A stretch of DNA of 64,000 nt. Origin: Lachnospiraceae bacterium AB2028 (GTDB lineage: Bacteria > Bacillota > Clostridia > Lachnospirales > Lachnospiraceae). The stretch lies in NCBI GenBank assembly GCA_000621425.1, contig JHYJ01000009.1, positions 62,001 through 126,000 on the forward strand, given 5' to 3'. The notes beneath the pieces are model-generated. The model was not told where the DNA came from, ran no database searches, and saw only the letters and a list, made by a program, of their open reading frames with translations. A program made the translations under genes and the position numbers. This document shows, piece by piece, positions 51,989 to 60,928 of this stretch; positions within the stretch are counted from its first letter, which is position 1, and the number at the start of each line of letters is the position of its first letter.

Positions 51989-53014
51989 ATGTTTGATTTT
52001 AAATTTGAATTGGATAAGAACAATATCTCTACTTTTCTGACACCGGGGTGGCGTCTGCTTACTATTCCGAAGAGTCAGTATAAGGGGCGTAATAATTTGA
52101 ATGCTGATGCTACAAAAAAATTAAAGTTTACGGTAGATGAAAAACTTATTGAGAAATACAAAGATAAAGGTGCAGTTTATGATGCACTAAAGGCGATTCA
52201 GGAAGAGTGTGGGGAGAGTTATGTTGAGCTTCAGTATAGGATTACCCAAAGATCTGATACATTAAAATGTAAGCTTCCGGCAAGAGCGTCAGAATATCTT
52301 ATGGCTGTTTTCGTAGCTTCGGCTGTGAATTATCGTGATATCTTATTAAGTAAAGGTGAGGAGAAAACAGAACTTAAGAAAAGTCACCGGGATGCCATTC
52401 GCTGGTTTTCGGAAAATAAAGAAGGGTTCACTCTGAAGATAGATTCTGAAAACGCAGTGATTACAGAAATTAATATATACGATGCTGAAGGCAACAATCC
52501 ATTTGTTGAGTATTCCAGAAAAGCTATGCTTCAAACGTCGTACAGTAACGTGCTTGATCTAAAATTTGATATGGAGAAGGACTCAAAATTAAGGGATTTC
52601 TATTCTTCGGTAAAAGGATGGGTAAGTGCATCAGAATTGAAAAGTATAAAAAAGGGTGATGTAAAAAATGTGATCTATATGCTTTATGACGAAAATAAAG
52701 AAGAGATTTATGTTGGAAGAGCGGATGATCTGAAGGAAAGATTGGAACAGCATCAGAATAAGACGGATGACCCCATTCCTGAATTCACACATTATCGTTA
52801 TAGCATTATAGATCAGCAGTATGTTGACTATAGCTATTTTATAGAAGACGCGGCAATCCACGATTGCGCTGCTGTTTTTGAGATGAAAAAGCGTAAAAAC
52901 CTTAAGGAATCCTTGCAAAGTGCCATTAGCAAAAATAGAATAAAGGGCGATATGAATTCGATTGCTATGGTGAATACGGCTGAAAGTCAGGCACATTTAA
53001 GAAACAAAAAATAG
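51989..53014 (+). CDS. GIY-YIG domain protein
   Basis: A 341-residue protein. Residues 1-225 are unassigned (LTPGWRLLTIPKSQYKGRNN start, VELQYRITQRSDTLKCKLPARASEYLMA near 85). The C-terminal part has KNVIYMLYDENKEEIYVGRADDLKERLEQH (about 226-255), the GIY-YIG nuclease start with Tyr pairs and Arg at the expected positions, then HYRYSIID and a later FIEDAAI Glu candidate. In such N-terminal/GIY-YIG fusions the nuclease domain may cut DNA or RNA. It is paired with the SGNH hydrolase gene 27 bp later and enclosed by two copies of a terminator repeat. The start has AAGGGAG upstream. Confidence 0.78.
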   Translation: MFDFKFELDKNNISTFLTPGWRLLTIPKSQYKGRNNLNADATKKLKFTVDEKLIEKYKDKGAVYDALKAIQEECGESYVELQYRITQRSDTLKCKLPARASEYLMAVFVASAVNYRDILLSKGEEKTELKKSHRDAIRWFSENKEGFTLKIDSENAVITEINIYDAEGNNPFVEYSRKAMLQTSYSNVLDLKFDMEKDSKLRDFYSSVKGWVSASELKSIKKGDVKNVIYMLYDENKEEIYVGRADDLKERLEQHQNKTDDPIPEFTHYRYSIIDQQYVDYSYFIEDAAIHDCAAVFEMKKRKNLKESLQSAISKNRIKGDMNSIAMVNTAESQAHLRNKK

Positions 53015-53041
53015 ATTGTGTATAGTCAGGAGGAGAATAAC

Positions 53042-53719
53042 ATGTCGGACACAGAATCAAACACAAACAGCACAAAAAAGCGCATCATCTGTTTCGGTGA
53101 TTCCCTTACCTGGGGATATGATCCGGACAATAGGGTGCGTTTTGATGAGAACAGCCGCTGGCCGCAGGTAATGCAGAAGGCTTTAGGGGAGGGATATACT
53201 GTCATTGAGGAAGGACAGAACGGGCGCACTATTGCTACGGATGATCCGGCAGAGGGCGAGAAGAACGGCCTTAAGTATATAGGGCCATGTATGGAGTCCC
53301 ATACGCCTTTTGACCTGCTGATAATAATGTTGGGCTGCAATGACTGCAAGCGTAAGTTTGCTTATTCTTCAATGGATATAGCCGGCGAGATGCAGATAAT
53401 GCTTGAAAAGGTTCAGAGCTATAACCGGTTCAGATGTCAGGATGCCTTCAAAGTCCTGCTGGTATCTCCACCGACAGTATCGGAGGCAATCAAGGATTCC
53501 TGGCTGGGGGACAGCTTCGGTTATGAAAATGCGGTGAAGGTTTCTAAAGAGCTGGCAGAATGGTATAAAACTCTTGCAGAGATGTATAACTGTGATTATC
53601 TGGATGCTGCACAGTATGTGAAGGTGAGCGATACGGATGGAGTACATCTGGATACGGAAAATCAGAGAAAGCTAGGCAAAGTGATAGCAGAACGCATTAT
53701 AATACCCACATCAAAGTAG
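53042..53719 (+). CDS. SGNH/GDSL-type hydrolase
   Basis: A 225-residue esterase/lipase-like protein. The catalytic block GDSLTWGYDP (near residue 22) holds the Ser, NGRTIATDDP near 62 the Gly block region, MLGCNDCK near 98 the Asn block and DGVHLD near 205 the Asp-His pair. These are the four SGNH blocks. No signal peptide is visible, so it acts inside the cell on an unknown ester. The start at 53042 has AGGAGGAG upstream. Confidence 0.88.
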   Translation: MSDTESNTNSTKKRIICFGDSLTWGYDPDNRVRFDENSRWPQVMQKALGEGYTVIEEGQNGRTIATDDPAEGEKNGLKYIGPCMESHTPFDLLIIMLGCNDCKRKFAYSSMDIAGEMQIMLEKVQSYNRFRCQDAFKVLLVSPPTVSEAIKDSWLGDSFGYENAVKVSKELAEWYKTLAEMYNCDYLDAAQYVKVSDTDGVHLDTENQRKLGKVIAERIIIPTSK

Positions 53720-53738
53720 ATGTGTTAGTAATTTTGGG

Positions 53739-53797
53739 AGTGATATAAATGTAATAATGCGACTAATTTGGAATCGGCATCCAGATTAGCCGCATTT
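53739..53797 (+). terminator. Terminator-bearing repeat, copy 2
   Basis: AATGCGACTAAT pairs with ATTAGCCGCATT (one G-T type mismatch) and is followed by a short T-rich tract. The first 37 bp are about 85-90 percent identical to copy 1 at 51764-51800. Confidence 0.78.
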
Positions 53798-53828
53798 CTT
53801 GTGGGATTTTTTCTATTTTATGAGAGTG

Positions 53829-54731
53829 CTATTTATCATCCTGTTTAAAATACATGAAATCACTTCCATATTTTCTCAACTGGTCAAAATGCTCTTTACC
53901 GATTGCAAAATACTCTGCTACATTTTTTTCCGGAAAATACCAGCCCCCTCCATCCATATATCCGGAATGAAGATATGCTATGTCATCGACTGTGATCCCC
54001 TCTTCCTGTGGAATAAAGCATTTATCTTTAGCTGTGTAGCTAAAATATTTTCCAATATCGTGATACTCTACAAATCTGTATATTCCTTCTTCTATTTCTT
54101 TACAGATGACCGGTCCGTTGGTGTTAAAGGTTTCTTTATCTTCTTTCATTCCATAATAAATAAAACCCGGTATACCTTCCTCAGGCCACTTCCATTCAAA
54201 AGCTGTTCGCAGCTCAGGCTGCTTCATTCTTTTATAATACCCGAGTTCCGAAAACACATAGCCGCATAAAATGTCAAGCACGCTGTATCTTCTATAGCAC
54301 TCCATGATTTTTTTTAGATCAGCGGACATCCGTGAATCTTTGAGTGCGGAAGCCCTGTTAATCGGATAATTCAGATAGTCATCCAGGTTCGGATCTTCAT
54401 ATCCCCTTGCATATGCATAGAGCACACGGTAGACAGGGTAATGTCCCACTTCCAGTGTGCAGTAACTCGATTTCTGCCTCCAATTATAATAATCACTGTA
54501 GACTCCCCGCTGTCCATCCTTTTTCCTTACAAGCAGTCGAATCTGCCGGTACTCATGCAGGATCTGCCGTGCTTCCTTAGCTGAAAGCTCGAATTCCTCC
54601 TCTGCTTTATAAAGGCCGCCTGCTAGATGCCGGAAAGTATGCCCCGCAAATTCCTGCGTGTCCGGATACTCACATCTGAATCCGCACCTGATCTTACCAT
54701 TTTTTTCATTATACATATCTGACATATACAT
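53829..54731 (-). CDS. Unknown protein with C-terminal DDIAY domain, 300 aa
   Basis: A 300-residue protein that I do not recognise. The N-terminal 200 residues are charged and Tyr-rich (YRQIRLLVRKKDGQRGVYSDYYNW). The C-terminal 85 residues form a unit shared with the protein at 54900: EEGIYRF...PQEEGITVDDIAYLHSGYMDGGGWYFPEKNVAEYFAIGKEHFDQL...DFMYFKQ. No signal peptide or membrane segment is seen. Three versions of the domain in 3.5 kb, one of them a relic, suggest a family that is duplicated and lost often, as with immunity or toxin-related proteins; that is inference. A GGAGGCG sequence precedes the start. Confidence 0.7.
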   Translation of the reverse strand: MYMSDMYNEKNGKIRCGFRCEYPDTQEFAGHTFRHLAGGLYKAEEEFELSAKEARQILHEYRQIRLLVRKKDGQRGVYSDYYNWRQKSSYCTLEVGHYPVYRVLYAYARGYEDPNLDDYLNYPINRASALKDSRMSADLKKIMECYRRYSVLDILCGYVFSELGYYKRMKQPELRTAFEWKWPEEGIPGFIYYGMKEDKETFNTNGPVICKEIEEGIYRFVEYHDIGKYFSYTAKDKCFIPQEEGITVDDIAYLHSGYMDGGGWYFPEKNVAEYFAIGKEHFDQLRKYGSDFMYFKQDDK

Positions 54732-54764
54732 CGCCTCCTTTTGGGTTCTGTTAAATCATTTTCA

Positions 54765-54810
54765 GTAACTGTTCAGAGCCCCCGAGGGGGGCTGCAGTTA
54801 CCGTTTTTTT
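54765..54810. terminator. Strong hairpin with T-run between divergent genes
   Basis: GTAACTG pairs with CAGTTAC around an AGCCCCC/GGGGGGCT core and is followed by seven T on the plus strand. It lies between divergent genes, where an ordinary end-of-gene terminator is not expected. Confidence 0.6.
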
Positions 54811-54836
54811 CTTTATCTTATGTTATAAAAAGAGCG

Positions 54837-54852
54837 TGTGCAATATTGCACA
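54837..54852. promoter_or_regulatory. TGTGCAATATTGCACA palindrome, second copy
   Basis: A perfect 16-bp palindrome 48 bp before the gene at 54900. It is identical to the core at 45274-45289 near the module 2 WYL gene. Confidence 0.7.
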
Positions 54853-54899
54853 AGTTCCTGTTTTATTATTAAGAAGAACATAGCTGGGAGGTAATAAAC

Positions 54900-55346
54900 A
54901 TGGGAAATTGCACACATAAAACCAGTAACTTCAAAGGAAAGAAACTACACAGAAATATTGATCGCGAACCATTTCTTCCATACTGTTTTCATTCTGAAGA
55001 TGCTGTCCCTATAGAAGTTGAGGAAGGCATATATAAGTATGAGGCGTCGGATGATAACGGAAATTACCGTCAGGTATGCGTATGTATTGAGAATCTTATT
55101 TTTGATGAAGGGATAACACCTGATGATGTTGCTTACATCCAGGCTTGTTACTGGGATGCCGGCGGGTGCTGTCTGCCGGAAGATAATTATGCCGTGTATG
55201 TTGCAATCGGAAAAGAACATTTTCCCAGGCTGCTAGATCTTGGCGGTCCGGATTTTATGTACCATAAGAAGTCGAAAATGGGAAGTGAGGAAACACGTAT
55301 AGAAAGGCTGAAGGCCTTTTTCGAAATAGAGGATAAGCTAGTCTGA
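54900..55346 (+). CDS. DDIAY-domain protein, 148 aa
   Basis: A 148-residue protein whose residues 35-125 are homologous to the C-terminal domain of the product at 53829: EEGIYKYEAS...DEGITPDDVAYIQACYWDAGGCCLPEDNYAVYVAIGKEHFPRLLDLGGPDFMYHKK. It has little N-terminal extension, so it is a near single-domain form. The function is unknown. It is divergent from the paralogue, with the TGTGCAATATTGCACA palindrome in its leader. The ribosome binding site is GGGAGG. Confidence 0.72.
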   Translation: MGNCTHKTSNFKGKKLHRNIDREPFLPYCFHSEDAVPIEVEEGIYKYEASDDNGNYRQVCVCIENLIFDEGITPDDVAYIQACYWDAGGCCLPEDNYAVYVAIGKEHFPRLLDLGGPDFMYHKKSKMGSEETRIERLKAFFEIEDKLV

Positions 55347-55448
55347 ATGGTTATAGCTGATTTCTGTTGATATTGCTGATATTACTTTGCATGATATCAT
55401 CACCTGCCCGTGCAGGATGGCAGTTATCCTTAAGTTGTGGTAAAATAT

Positions 55449-55474
55449 CCTCCGTATGCGATTTCATACGGAGG
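55449..55474 (+). promoter_or_regulatory. trkA: Leader hairpin that covers the trkA ribosome binding site
   Basis: CCTCCGTATG (55449-55458) and CATACGGAGG (55465-55474) are a perfect 10-bp inverted repeat with a 6-nt loop. The right arm contains GGAGG, the Shine-Dalgarno of the ATG at 55485. When folded, translation start should be blocked. A TAAAAT at 55441-55446 could be the -10 element of a promoter that makes this a short 5' leader. Confidence 0.6.
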
Positions 55475-55484
55475 GGATACTCAT

Positions 55485-56840
55485 ATGAAGATAGTTATCG
55501 TCGGATGCGGCAAGCTGGGTTTTGCACTGGCAAGGCAGCTCAGCGAAGAAAAACATGATGTTACCGTAATTGACCTTAATGGTGAAAAGCTTGAGCGCGC
55601 TCTTGCCCAGCTGGATATTCAGGGGGTAGAAGGAAACGGCACGTCATTCAGGACACAGATGGAGGCCGATGTAGGGGGCTGCGATATCATTATTGCAGTT
55701 ACCGGTGCTGACGAGGTCAATCTTTTATGCTGTCTCATCGCTAAAAAGGCCGGCGTAAAGAAGACTATTGCCAGGGTGCGTAACCCTGTATATAACGAAG
55801 AAGTAAAATATTTTTCACATGAGCTGGGACTGTCAATGACAATAAATCCCGAGCTTGTCTGTGCAGGCAATATAGCCAGGCTTTTAGAGGTGCCGGGCGC
55901 CCTTGAAATCACATCATTCGCAAGGGGGCGTATAGACCTTATCCAGGTGCCTATCCCTGAAGGCTCAGTCCTTGAGGGCATGAGCGTATATGAATTTTCA
56001 TCAAAGATACATAAGGGCACTCTTATCTGTGCCATACTCAGGAACGGAGAAGTAACGATACCTGACGGCCGTTCCGAGCTTCATGTGGGGGACAATATGT
56101 ATGTCATAACGCCCCCGTCCCAGATCCATAAGCTTTTATCCAAGATAGGAATAAAGGAAAAGCCCATCCGTTCCGTCATGATAGCAGGCGGCGGTACTAC
56201 GGCTTATTATCTTGCAAAGCGTCTTGAGAGGGATGCGATGGAGGTTAAGATTATTGAGCTCGATAGAGCTCGCGCTGAGGAACTGAGTGAGCTGCTTCCG
56301 GATACGATGATAATCAACGGAGATGCATCTGACCGTCAGCTTCTTATGGAAGAAGGCATTTCAGACAGGGACGGTTTCGTCACACTTACCGGACTGGACG
56401 AGGAAAATATGGTGCTTAGCATGTTTGCCGGCAAGATGGGACATGCCAAGACTATCACTAAGCTGAACCATGTTTCATTCGAAGAAGTAGTTTCTGATCT
56501 TCCTATCGGAGCTATAGTAAGCCCGAAGGCGGCCATAGCTAAGATGATACTTCAGTATGTGCGTGCCATGGAAAATTCCTACGGCAGCAATATTGAGACT
56601 CTTACCAGGCTCCTGGACGGAAAGGTGGAGGCCCTGGAATTTGTCATCAGGCAGGAGTCTGATGTTACGGGCAAGCCACTTATGGAGCTTAAGCTTAAGA
56701 AGGGGATACTTGTGTGTGCAATAGTCAGGGAAGGCCGCGTCATTACCCCCGGCGGTCATGATGATATAAGGCTTGGGGATAATGTTGTGATAGTTACGAC
56801 CAACAAAGGTCTTAATGACATCAAGGATATACTGTTATGA
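55485..56840 (+). CDS. trkA: TrkA potassium uptake regulator
   Basis: A 451-residue cytoplasmic subunit of the Trk K+ uptake system. It has two tandem RCK modules: RCK-N1 MKIVIVGCGKLGFALARQL (residues 1-19) with NAD-binding GxGxxG, TrkA-C1 near 150-225, RCK-N2 VMIAGGGTTAYYLAKRL near 230 and TrkA-C2 near 375-450. It binds nucleotides and gates TrkH. The start at 55485 has CGGAGGGG upstream and begins the conserved strand; an upstream in-frame start at 55437 would add 16 residues inside the leader hairpin. The trkH gene overlaps its end. Confidence 0.95.
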   Translation: MKIVIVGCGKLGFALARQLSEEKHDVTVIDLNGEKLERALAQLDIQGVEGNGTSFRTQMEADVGGCDIIIAVTGADEVNLLCCLIAKKAGVKKTIARVRNPVYNEEVKYFSHELGLSMTINPELVCAGNIARLLEVPGALEITSFARGRIDLIQVPIPEGSVLEGMSVYEFSSKIHKGTLICAILRNGEVTIPDGRSELHVGDNMYVITPPSQIHKLLSKIGIKEKPIRSVMIAGGGTTAYYLAKRLERDAMEVKIIELDRARAEELSELLPDTMIINGDASDRQLLMEEGISDRDGFVTLTGLDEENMVLSMFAGKMGHAKTITKLNHVSFEEVVSDLPIGAIVSPKAAIAKMILQYVRAMENSYGSNIETLTRLLDGKVEALEFVIRQESDVTGKPLMELKLKKGILVCAIVREGRVITPGGHDDIRLGDNVVIVTTNKGLNDIKDILL

Positions 56841-58279
56841 ATTACGCAATGATCTTTTATCTGCTGGGGAGAGTAGTGCAGGTGGTCGGCTCAATGATGG
56901 TTGCACCTTTCATTGTTTCCCTGGTGTATAGCGAGAAGGCAGGATGGTATTATCTGTTCTGCGGCATTGCCATGTTTATAGTGGGGACGCTGCTGACTAT
57001 CAGGAAACCCAAGAAGACCGCCTTCTATGCAAAGGACGGTTTCGTGATGACATCCTTAAGCTGGATAGTGCTTTCGGCGGCAGGTGCACTTCCTTTCTGG
57101 CTTTCCGGAGAAATCCCTTCATATACGGATGCTCTTTTTGAATGTATATCAGGTTTTACCACAACAGGTGCATCGATTGTTCCTGCGGTGGAGGATCTGT
57201 CCAAGTGTACGAATTTCTGGCGCTGCTTTATACAGCTGATAGGCGGAATGGGAGTTCTGGTATTCCTTCTTGCGCTCCTTCCCCTTACTGGCGGCAGGGA
57301 CCTTTATATAATGAAGGCAGAAAGCCCCGGTCCCAGTGTGGGCAAGCTTGCACCTAAGGTCCGCCAGACAGCATATTATCTTTATGTTATCTACTTCTTC
57401 CTTACGGCCGCGCTTTTCATATCCCTGCTTATAGCAGGGATGCCCGCCTATGATGCCCTTTGTACGGCTTTGGCCACCACCAGTACAGGTGGCTTCGGTG
57501 TGAAAAACGATTCGCTTGGGGGCTATAGTCACACCATACAGTATATCGTGGCCGGTTTCCTTTTCTTTGCGGGCTTAAACTACAACTTCTATTTTTTCCT
57601 TTGGACGAGGCGATTCAAAGAGGCTTTTTCTATTGAAGAGATAAGGGCTTATGCAGTTGCTTTCTGGGGGGCTGTAGTGCTTATCGCCCTGAATCTCATA
57701 TCTGCAGGCACTTATGGTGCTGAGCCTGCGTTCAGGCATGCATTTTTCCAGGTCGGATCAATAATGACAACGGCAGGCTTTTCTTCCGTGGATTTTGAAA
57801 ACTGGCCTGCCTTGTCGAGGGATATCATTATCTGCCTTATGCTTGTGGGCGGCTGTGCCGGAAGTACCAGCGGCGGCATAAAGGTAAGCCGTATCCTGAT
57901 ATATGTTAAGATGCTGGCAAGGGAGCTTTCATCCCTATGCCATCCTAAGTCTGTCAGGGTAATCTGCATGGACGGAAAAAGGGTATCTTCGGATGTGCTT
58001 AGATCTACAATGGTATTTTTGGCTGCATATGTGGTGATATTTGCGGTATCAGTACTGCTTGTAAGCCTGGACGGCAGCGATTTTACTACGGATTTTACAG
58101 CAGTGGCTTCAGCTTTGGGCAATATCGGACCCGGTTTTTCGCTGGTTGGACCTGCCAGGAACTTTGCATTTTTCTCGGATTTTTCCAAGGCGGTGCTTAT
58201 GTTTGACATGTTGGCAGGACGTCTTGAGCTGTTCCCCATGCTGGTACTTTTGTCACCTGCCACATGGAGAAAGAACTGA
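56837..58279 (+). CDS. trkH: TrkH/KtrB-type potassium uptake membrane subunit
   Basis: A 480-residue membrane protein, the K+-translocating subunit that partners with TrkA. It has about ten hydrophobic segments and four pore-loop selectivity segments, for example SGFTTTGASIV near 110, TTSTGGFGV near 215, MTTAGFSSV near 313 and ALGNIGPGF near 427; the conserved Gly residues of these loops are visible. The SCAGSTSGGIKVSR-like loop appears as GGCAGSTSGGIKVSR near 337. ATGA overlap with trkA indicates translational coupling and equimolar synthesis. Confidence 0.95.
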   Translation: MNYAMIFYLLGRVVQVVGSMMVAPFIVSLVYSEKAGWYYLFCGIAMFIVGTLLTIRKPKKTAFYAKDGFVMTSLSWIVLSAAGALPFWLSGEIPSYTDALFECISGFTTTGASIVPAVEDLSKCTNFWRCFIQLIGGMGVLVFLLALLPLTGGRDLYIMKAESPGPSVGKLAPKVRQTAYYLYVIYFFLTAALFISLLIAGMPAYDALCTALATTSTGGFGVKNDSLGGYSHTIQYIVAGFLFFAGLNYNFYFFLWTRRFKEAFSIEEIRAYAVAFWGAVVLIALNLISAGTYGAEPAFRHAFFQVGSIMTTAGFSSVDFENWPALSRDIIICLMLVGGCAGSTSGGIKVSRILIYVKMLARELSSLCHPKSVRVICMDGKRVSSDVLRSTMVFLAAYVVIFAVSVLLVSLDGSDFTTDFTAVASALGNIGPGFSLVGPARNFAFFSDFSKAVLMFDMLAGRLELFPMLVLLSPATWRKN

Positions 58280-58354
58280 TATAAAAAAAATTCGTATTAT
58301 TTGAATTTTTATGGTAAAATGTTATTACTTATCTGAAAGGAGAACGGGGGTTTT

Positions 58355-59587
58355 ATGTTAGCGACACTTATTCCGCTTTTTGACCATAATACGAATGTCT
58401 GTGCTTATTCTATTTTTGCACAGAAGGAGAACTTCCTCTTAAATCCCAGAATGCTCGGTGTCGGACGCTATGACGGCGCTTCGAATATTGAGGGTATGGA
58501 GATTGTTGAGAATATGGGCTTGAATACCATTTCGGATGATAAGATGGTATTCATTGAAATGAACAATGTTTCATTATTCTCCGATATCTCAGGGCAGTGC
58601 ACCGCTCCGCATGACAAGCTGGTCCTGCTCATAGATAAGGACATTCCCCCTGAAGAAAAGTATATTAACAGGATACAGGAGCTGCGCAATGACGGTTATA
58701 AATTTGCCATCCGTAAGCTTCCTGTTAATCAGTTTGAGAATTATAAAGATATACTCAAGCTGGTTGATTATGTCCTGCTTAACCATAAAAAGATAGACAT
58801 CACCAAGGCTAAGGTTTATTTCTCCAGGATGTATCCTAATGTTAAGCTGGTAGCCGTAAATGTTAACTCCAAGGATGACTTTGAGGTCCTGAGAGAGGGC
58901 GGCGGTTATGATGTATACGAGGGAGAATTTTTCCGTACCCCTGTTAAGCATGGTGAAGAAGAGATAGCACCGTTAAAGGCTAACTATCTTGAACTCTTAA
59001 ATATCGTTAACGATGTTGACTTTGATCTGTCAGATGCTGCAGATATTATAGGCCGTGACCCGGCTCTTGTAATATCCCTGTTGGAAATGGTTAACAGGAT
59101 GACAGTAAATGCAGGTATCACTTCCGTAAGGCATGCGGCAGCAATGCTCGGCCAGAAGGAACTTAAGAAGTGGATCAATACAGCTGTTACCAAGGAACTT
59201 TGTGCAGACAGGCCTAGCGAAATCATGAGGGTATCGCTTATCCGCGCAAGGTTTGCAGAAAATCTTTCTGTAGTATTTGAAATGGCCGGACTTTCATCAG
59301 AACTTTTCCTGATGGGACTTTTCTCAGTGCTTGATGTAATACTTGAACAGCCTATGGCTGAGGCACTGGAGATGGTTAAGGTTTCCAAGGAGATCAGGCA
59401 GGCACTGGTTGATAGCACAGGTTCATTTGCACCGGTTTATGATTTTATCCTTCAGTATGAGAATGCATCATGGCAGGAGGTATCCAGACAGATGGTACTC
59501 ATGAACATCAATGAGAATACTATCTACAAGGCTTATGTCGATGCACTCCGCTGGTATAAAGAGCTTTTTGAGATAAAGCGTAAATAA
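58355..59587 (+). CDS. HDOD domain protein with degenerate EAL-like N-terminus (YuxH type)
   Basis: A 410-residue signalling protein. Residues 1-200 resemble the EAL phosphodiesterase fold but without the EAL motif and its metal ligands. Residues about 208-400 form an HDOD domain (ELLNIVNDVDFDLSDAADIIGRDPALVISLLEMVNRM, SVRHAAAMLGQKELKKWI, LIRARFAENL...FLMGLFSVLDVIL). This is the plan of the YuxH-like family, probably a c-di-GMP-responsive or regulatory scaffold without catalysis. The ribosome binding site is AAAGGAGA. A terminator follows. Confidence 0.83.
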   Translation: MLATLIPLFDHNTNVCAYSIFAQKENFLLNPRMLGVGRYDGASNIEGMEIVENMGLNTISDDKMVFIEMNNVSLFSDISGQCTAPHDKLVLLIDKDIPPEEKYINRIQELRNDGYKFAIRKLPVNQFENYKDILKLVDYVLLNHKKIDITKAKVYFSRMYPNVKLVAVNVNSKDDFEVLREGGGYDVYEGEFFRTPVKHGEEEIAPLKANYLELLNIVNDVDFDLSDAADIIGRDPALVISLLEMVNRMTVNAGITSVRHAAAMLGQKELKKWINTAVTKELCADRPSEIMRVSLIRARFAENLSVVFEMAGLSSELFLMGLFSVLDVILEQPMAEALEMVKVSKEIRQALVDSTGSFAPVYDFILQYENASWQEVSRQMVLMNINENTIYKAYVDALRWYKELFEIKRK

Positions 59588-59610
59588 TAGCGTATCATTT
59601 TATATACAAT

Positions 59611-59639
59611 AAAAAGCCGGCACTTTTGCCGGCTTTTTG
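59611..59639 (+). terminator. Rho-independent terminator after the HDOD gene
   Basis: AAAAAGCCGGC pairs with GCCGGCTTTTT around a 6-nt loop; the symmetric A/T ends allow function on both strands. Confidence 0.93.
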
Positions 59640-59660
59640 CAGATTATTGCAATAGTTTAG

Positions 59661-60917
59661 ATGGCAAAAAAAAGAAAAAAGAAACTGAATAATAATGGCG
59701 GTCGTATTCCCGGCTCATGGAAGATTGAAAATCAGAAGCATGCTAGAGTAAGGCACTATGTCTTCGACATGATCGAAGTGGGCTATGACGAGGACTTTGT
59801 CGGCAGGGGCTATGACATACTGAACCTGGTGGCTATCGTAATCAATCTGGTAGTTTCCATACTCATGACATTTAAAGAAATAAATGTTGCGTATGGTGAA
59901 CTGCTCCGCAGCATAGAGTACGTGACCATCATATTTTTCACTGTGGACCTTGTTCTCAGGATGTGGACTTCATCATTCCTTTACACTGAGATGCCGGGCT
60001 GGAAGGCGCTGCTCAGATACTGTGTAAGTTTTAACGGTATTGTGGATATACTTTCATGCGTGCCTTACTATCTGCCTGTGATCTTCCCGGGCGGTGCAGT
60101 CGCATTCAGACTCTTCCGGGTATTAAGAATATTCAGGCTCTTCAGGATAAATGCATACAGCGATTCTCTGAATGTTGTAATAGAAGTAGTAAGGAGCAAA
60201 GCACAGCAGCTGCTTTCTTCCATGTTCATAATCTTTCTCCTGATGCTGGCAGCAAGCCTCTGCATGTACAGCGTGGAAAATGCGGCACAGCCGGATGTTT
60301 TTGATAATGCGCTTTCCGGAATCTGGTGGGCATCTTCTTCCATACTTACGGTAGGCTATGGCGATATTTATCCTATCACTCCTTTGGGTAAGATACTGGG
60401 CACGATAATAGCTTTCCTTGGCGTAGGCCTGACAGCTATCCCTACCGGTATAATTTCTGCCGGATTTGTAGAACAGTACGGCAGGCTTCAGCGGATCGGA
60501 AACGGCGCGGACCAGCTCATGCAGTTTATCAGGGTAGAGCTTGATGCCAATGATTCCTGGATAGGAATGAAGATCGCGGATATAAAGCTTCCAAATGACA
60601 TGATGGTTGCGGCAGTTTCGCGAAATGAAGAAGTGATAGTTCCCAGGGGGGAGCTGGAGCTTTGCCGGGGCGATGTCATGGTCATTGCGGCAGAGCCTTA
60701 TGTAAAAGAGCTTAATGTGACATTACATGAGGTAGTGATAGATGAAGGAAATGAATGGAAAGACATGATGATAAAGGACCTGGATATATCAAGGCAGACT
60801 TTCATAGTGGCAGTTCACCGCAGGGGCAAGTCCCTTATCCCCGGCGGAACATTAAAACTTCGTGCCGGCGATACAGTCGTGCTGTATGAAAAGAACGGTA
60901 AGAAATTACGGTCATAA
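59661..60917 (+). CDS. Voltage-gated-type potassium channel with two RCK/TrkA-C domains
   Basis: A 418-residue membrane protein with six helices. The S4-like helix RLFRVLRIFRLFRI (near residue 148) has the regular Arg spacing of a voltage sensor. The selectivity filter TVGYGDIYPIT is near 228. Two TrkA-C-like modules form the C-terminus (RVELDANDSWIGMKIADIKLP...GDVMVIAAEP near 290-350; VIDEGNEWKDMMIKDLDIS...AGDTVVLYEK near 355-415). It should conduct K+ with gating by voltage and a cytoplasmic ligand. It is located after trkA-trkH and the HDOD gene and has a Lys-rich N-terminus (AKKRKKKLNN). Confidence 0.9.
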   Translation: MAKKRKKKLNNNGGRIPGSWKIENQKHARVRHYVFDMIEVGYDEDFVGRGYDILNLVAIVINLVVSILMTFKEINVAYGELLRSIEYVTIIFFTVDLVLRMWTSSFLYTEMPGWKALLRYCVSFNGIVDILSCVPYYLPVIFPGGAVAFRLFRVLRIFRLFRINAYSDSLNVVIEVVRSKAQQLLSSMFIIFLLMLAASLCMYSVENAAQPDVFDNALSGIWWASSSILTVGYGDIYPITPLGKILGTIIAFLGVGLTAIPTGIISAGFVEQYGRLQRIGNGADQLMQFIRVELDANDSWIGMKIADIKLPNDMMVAAVSRNEEVIVPRGELELCRGDVMVIAAEPYVKELNVTLHEVVIDEGNEWKDMMIKDLDISRQTFIVAVHRRGKSLIPGGTLKLRAGDTVVLYEKNGKKLRS

Positions 60918-60928
60918 ACCGACGCTTA

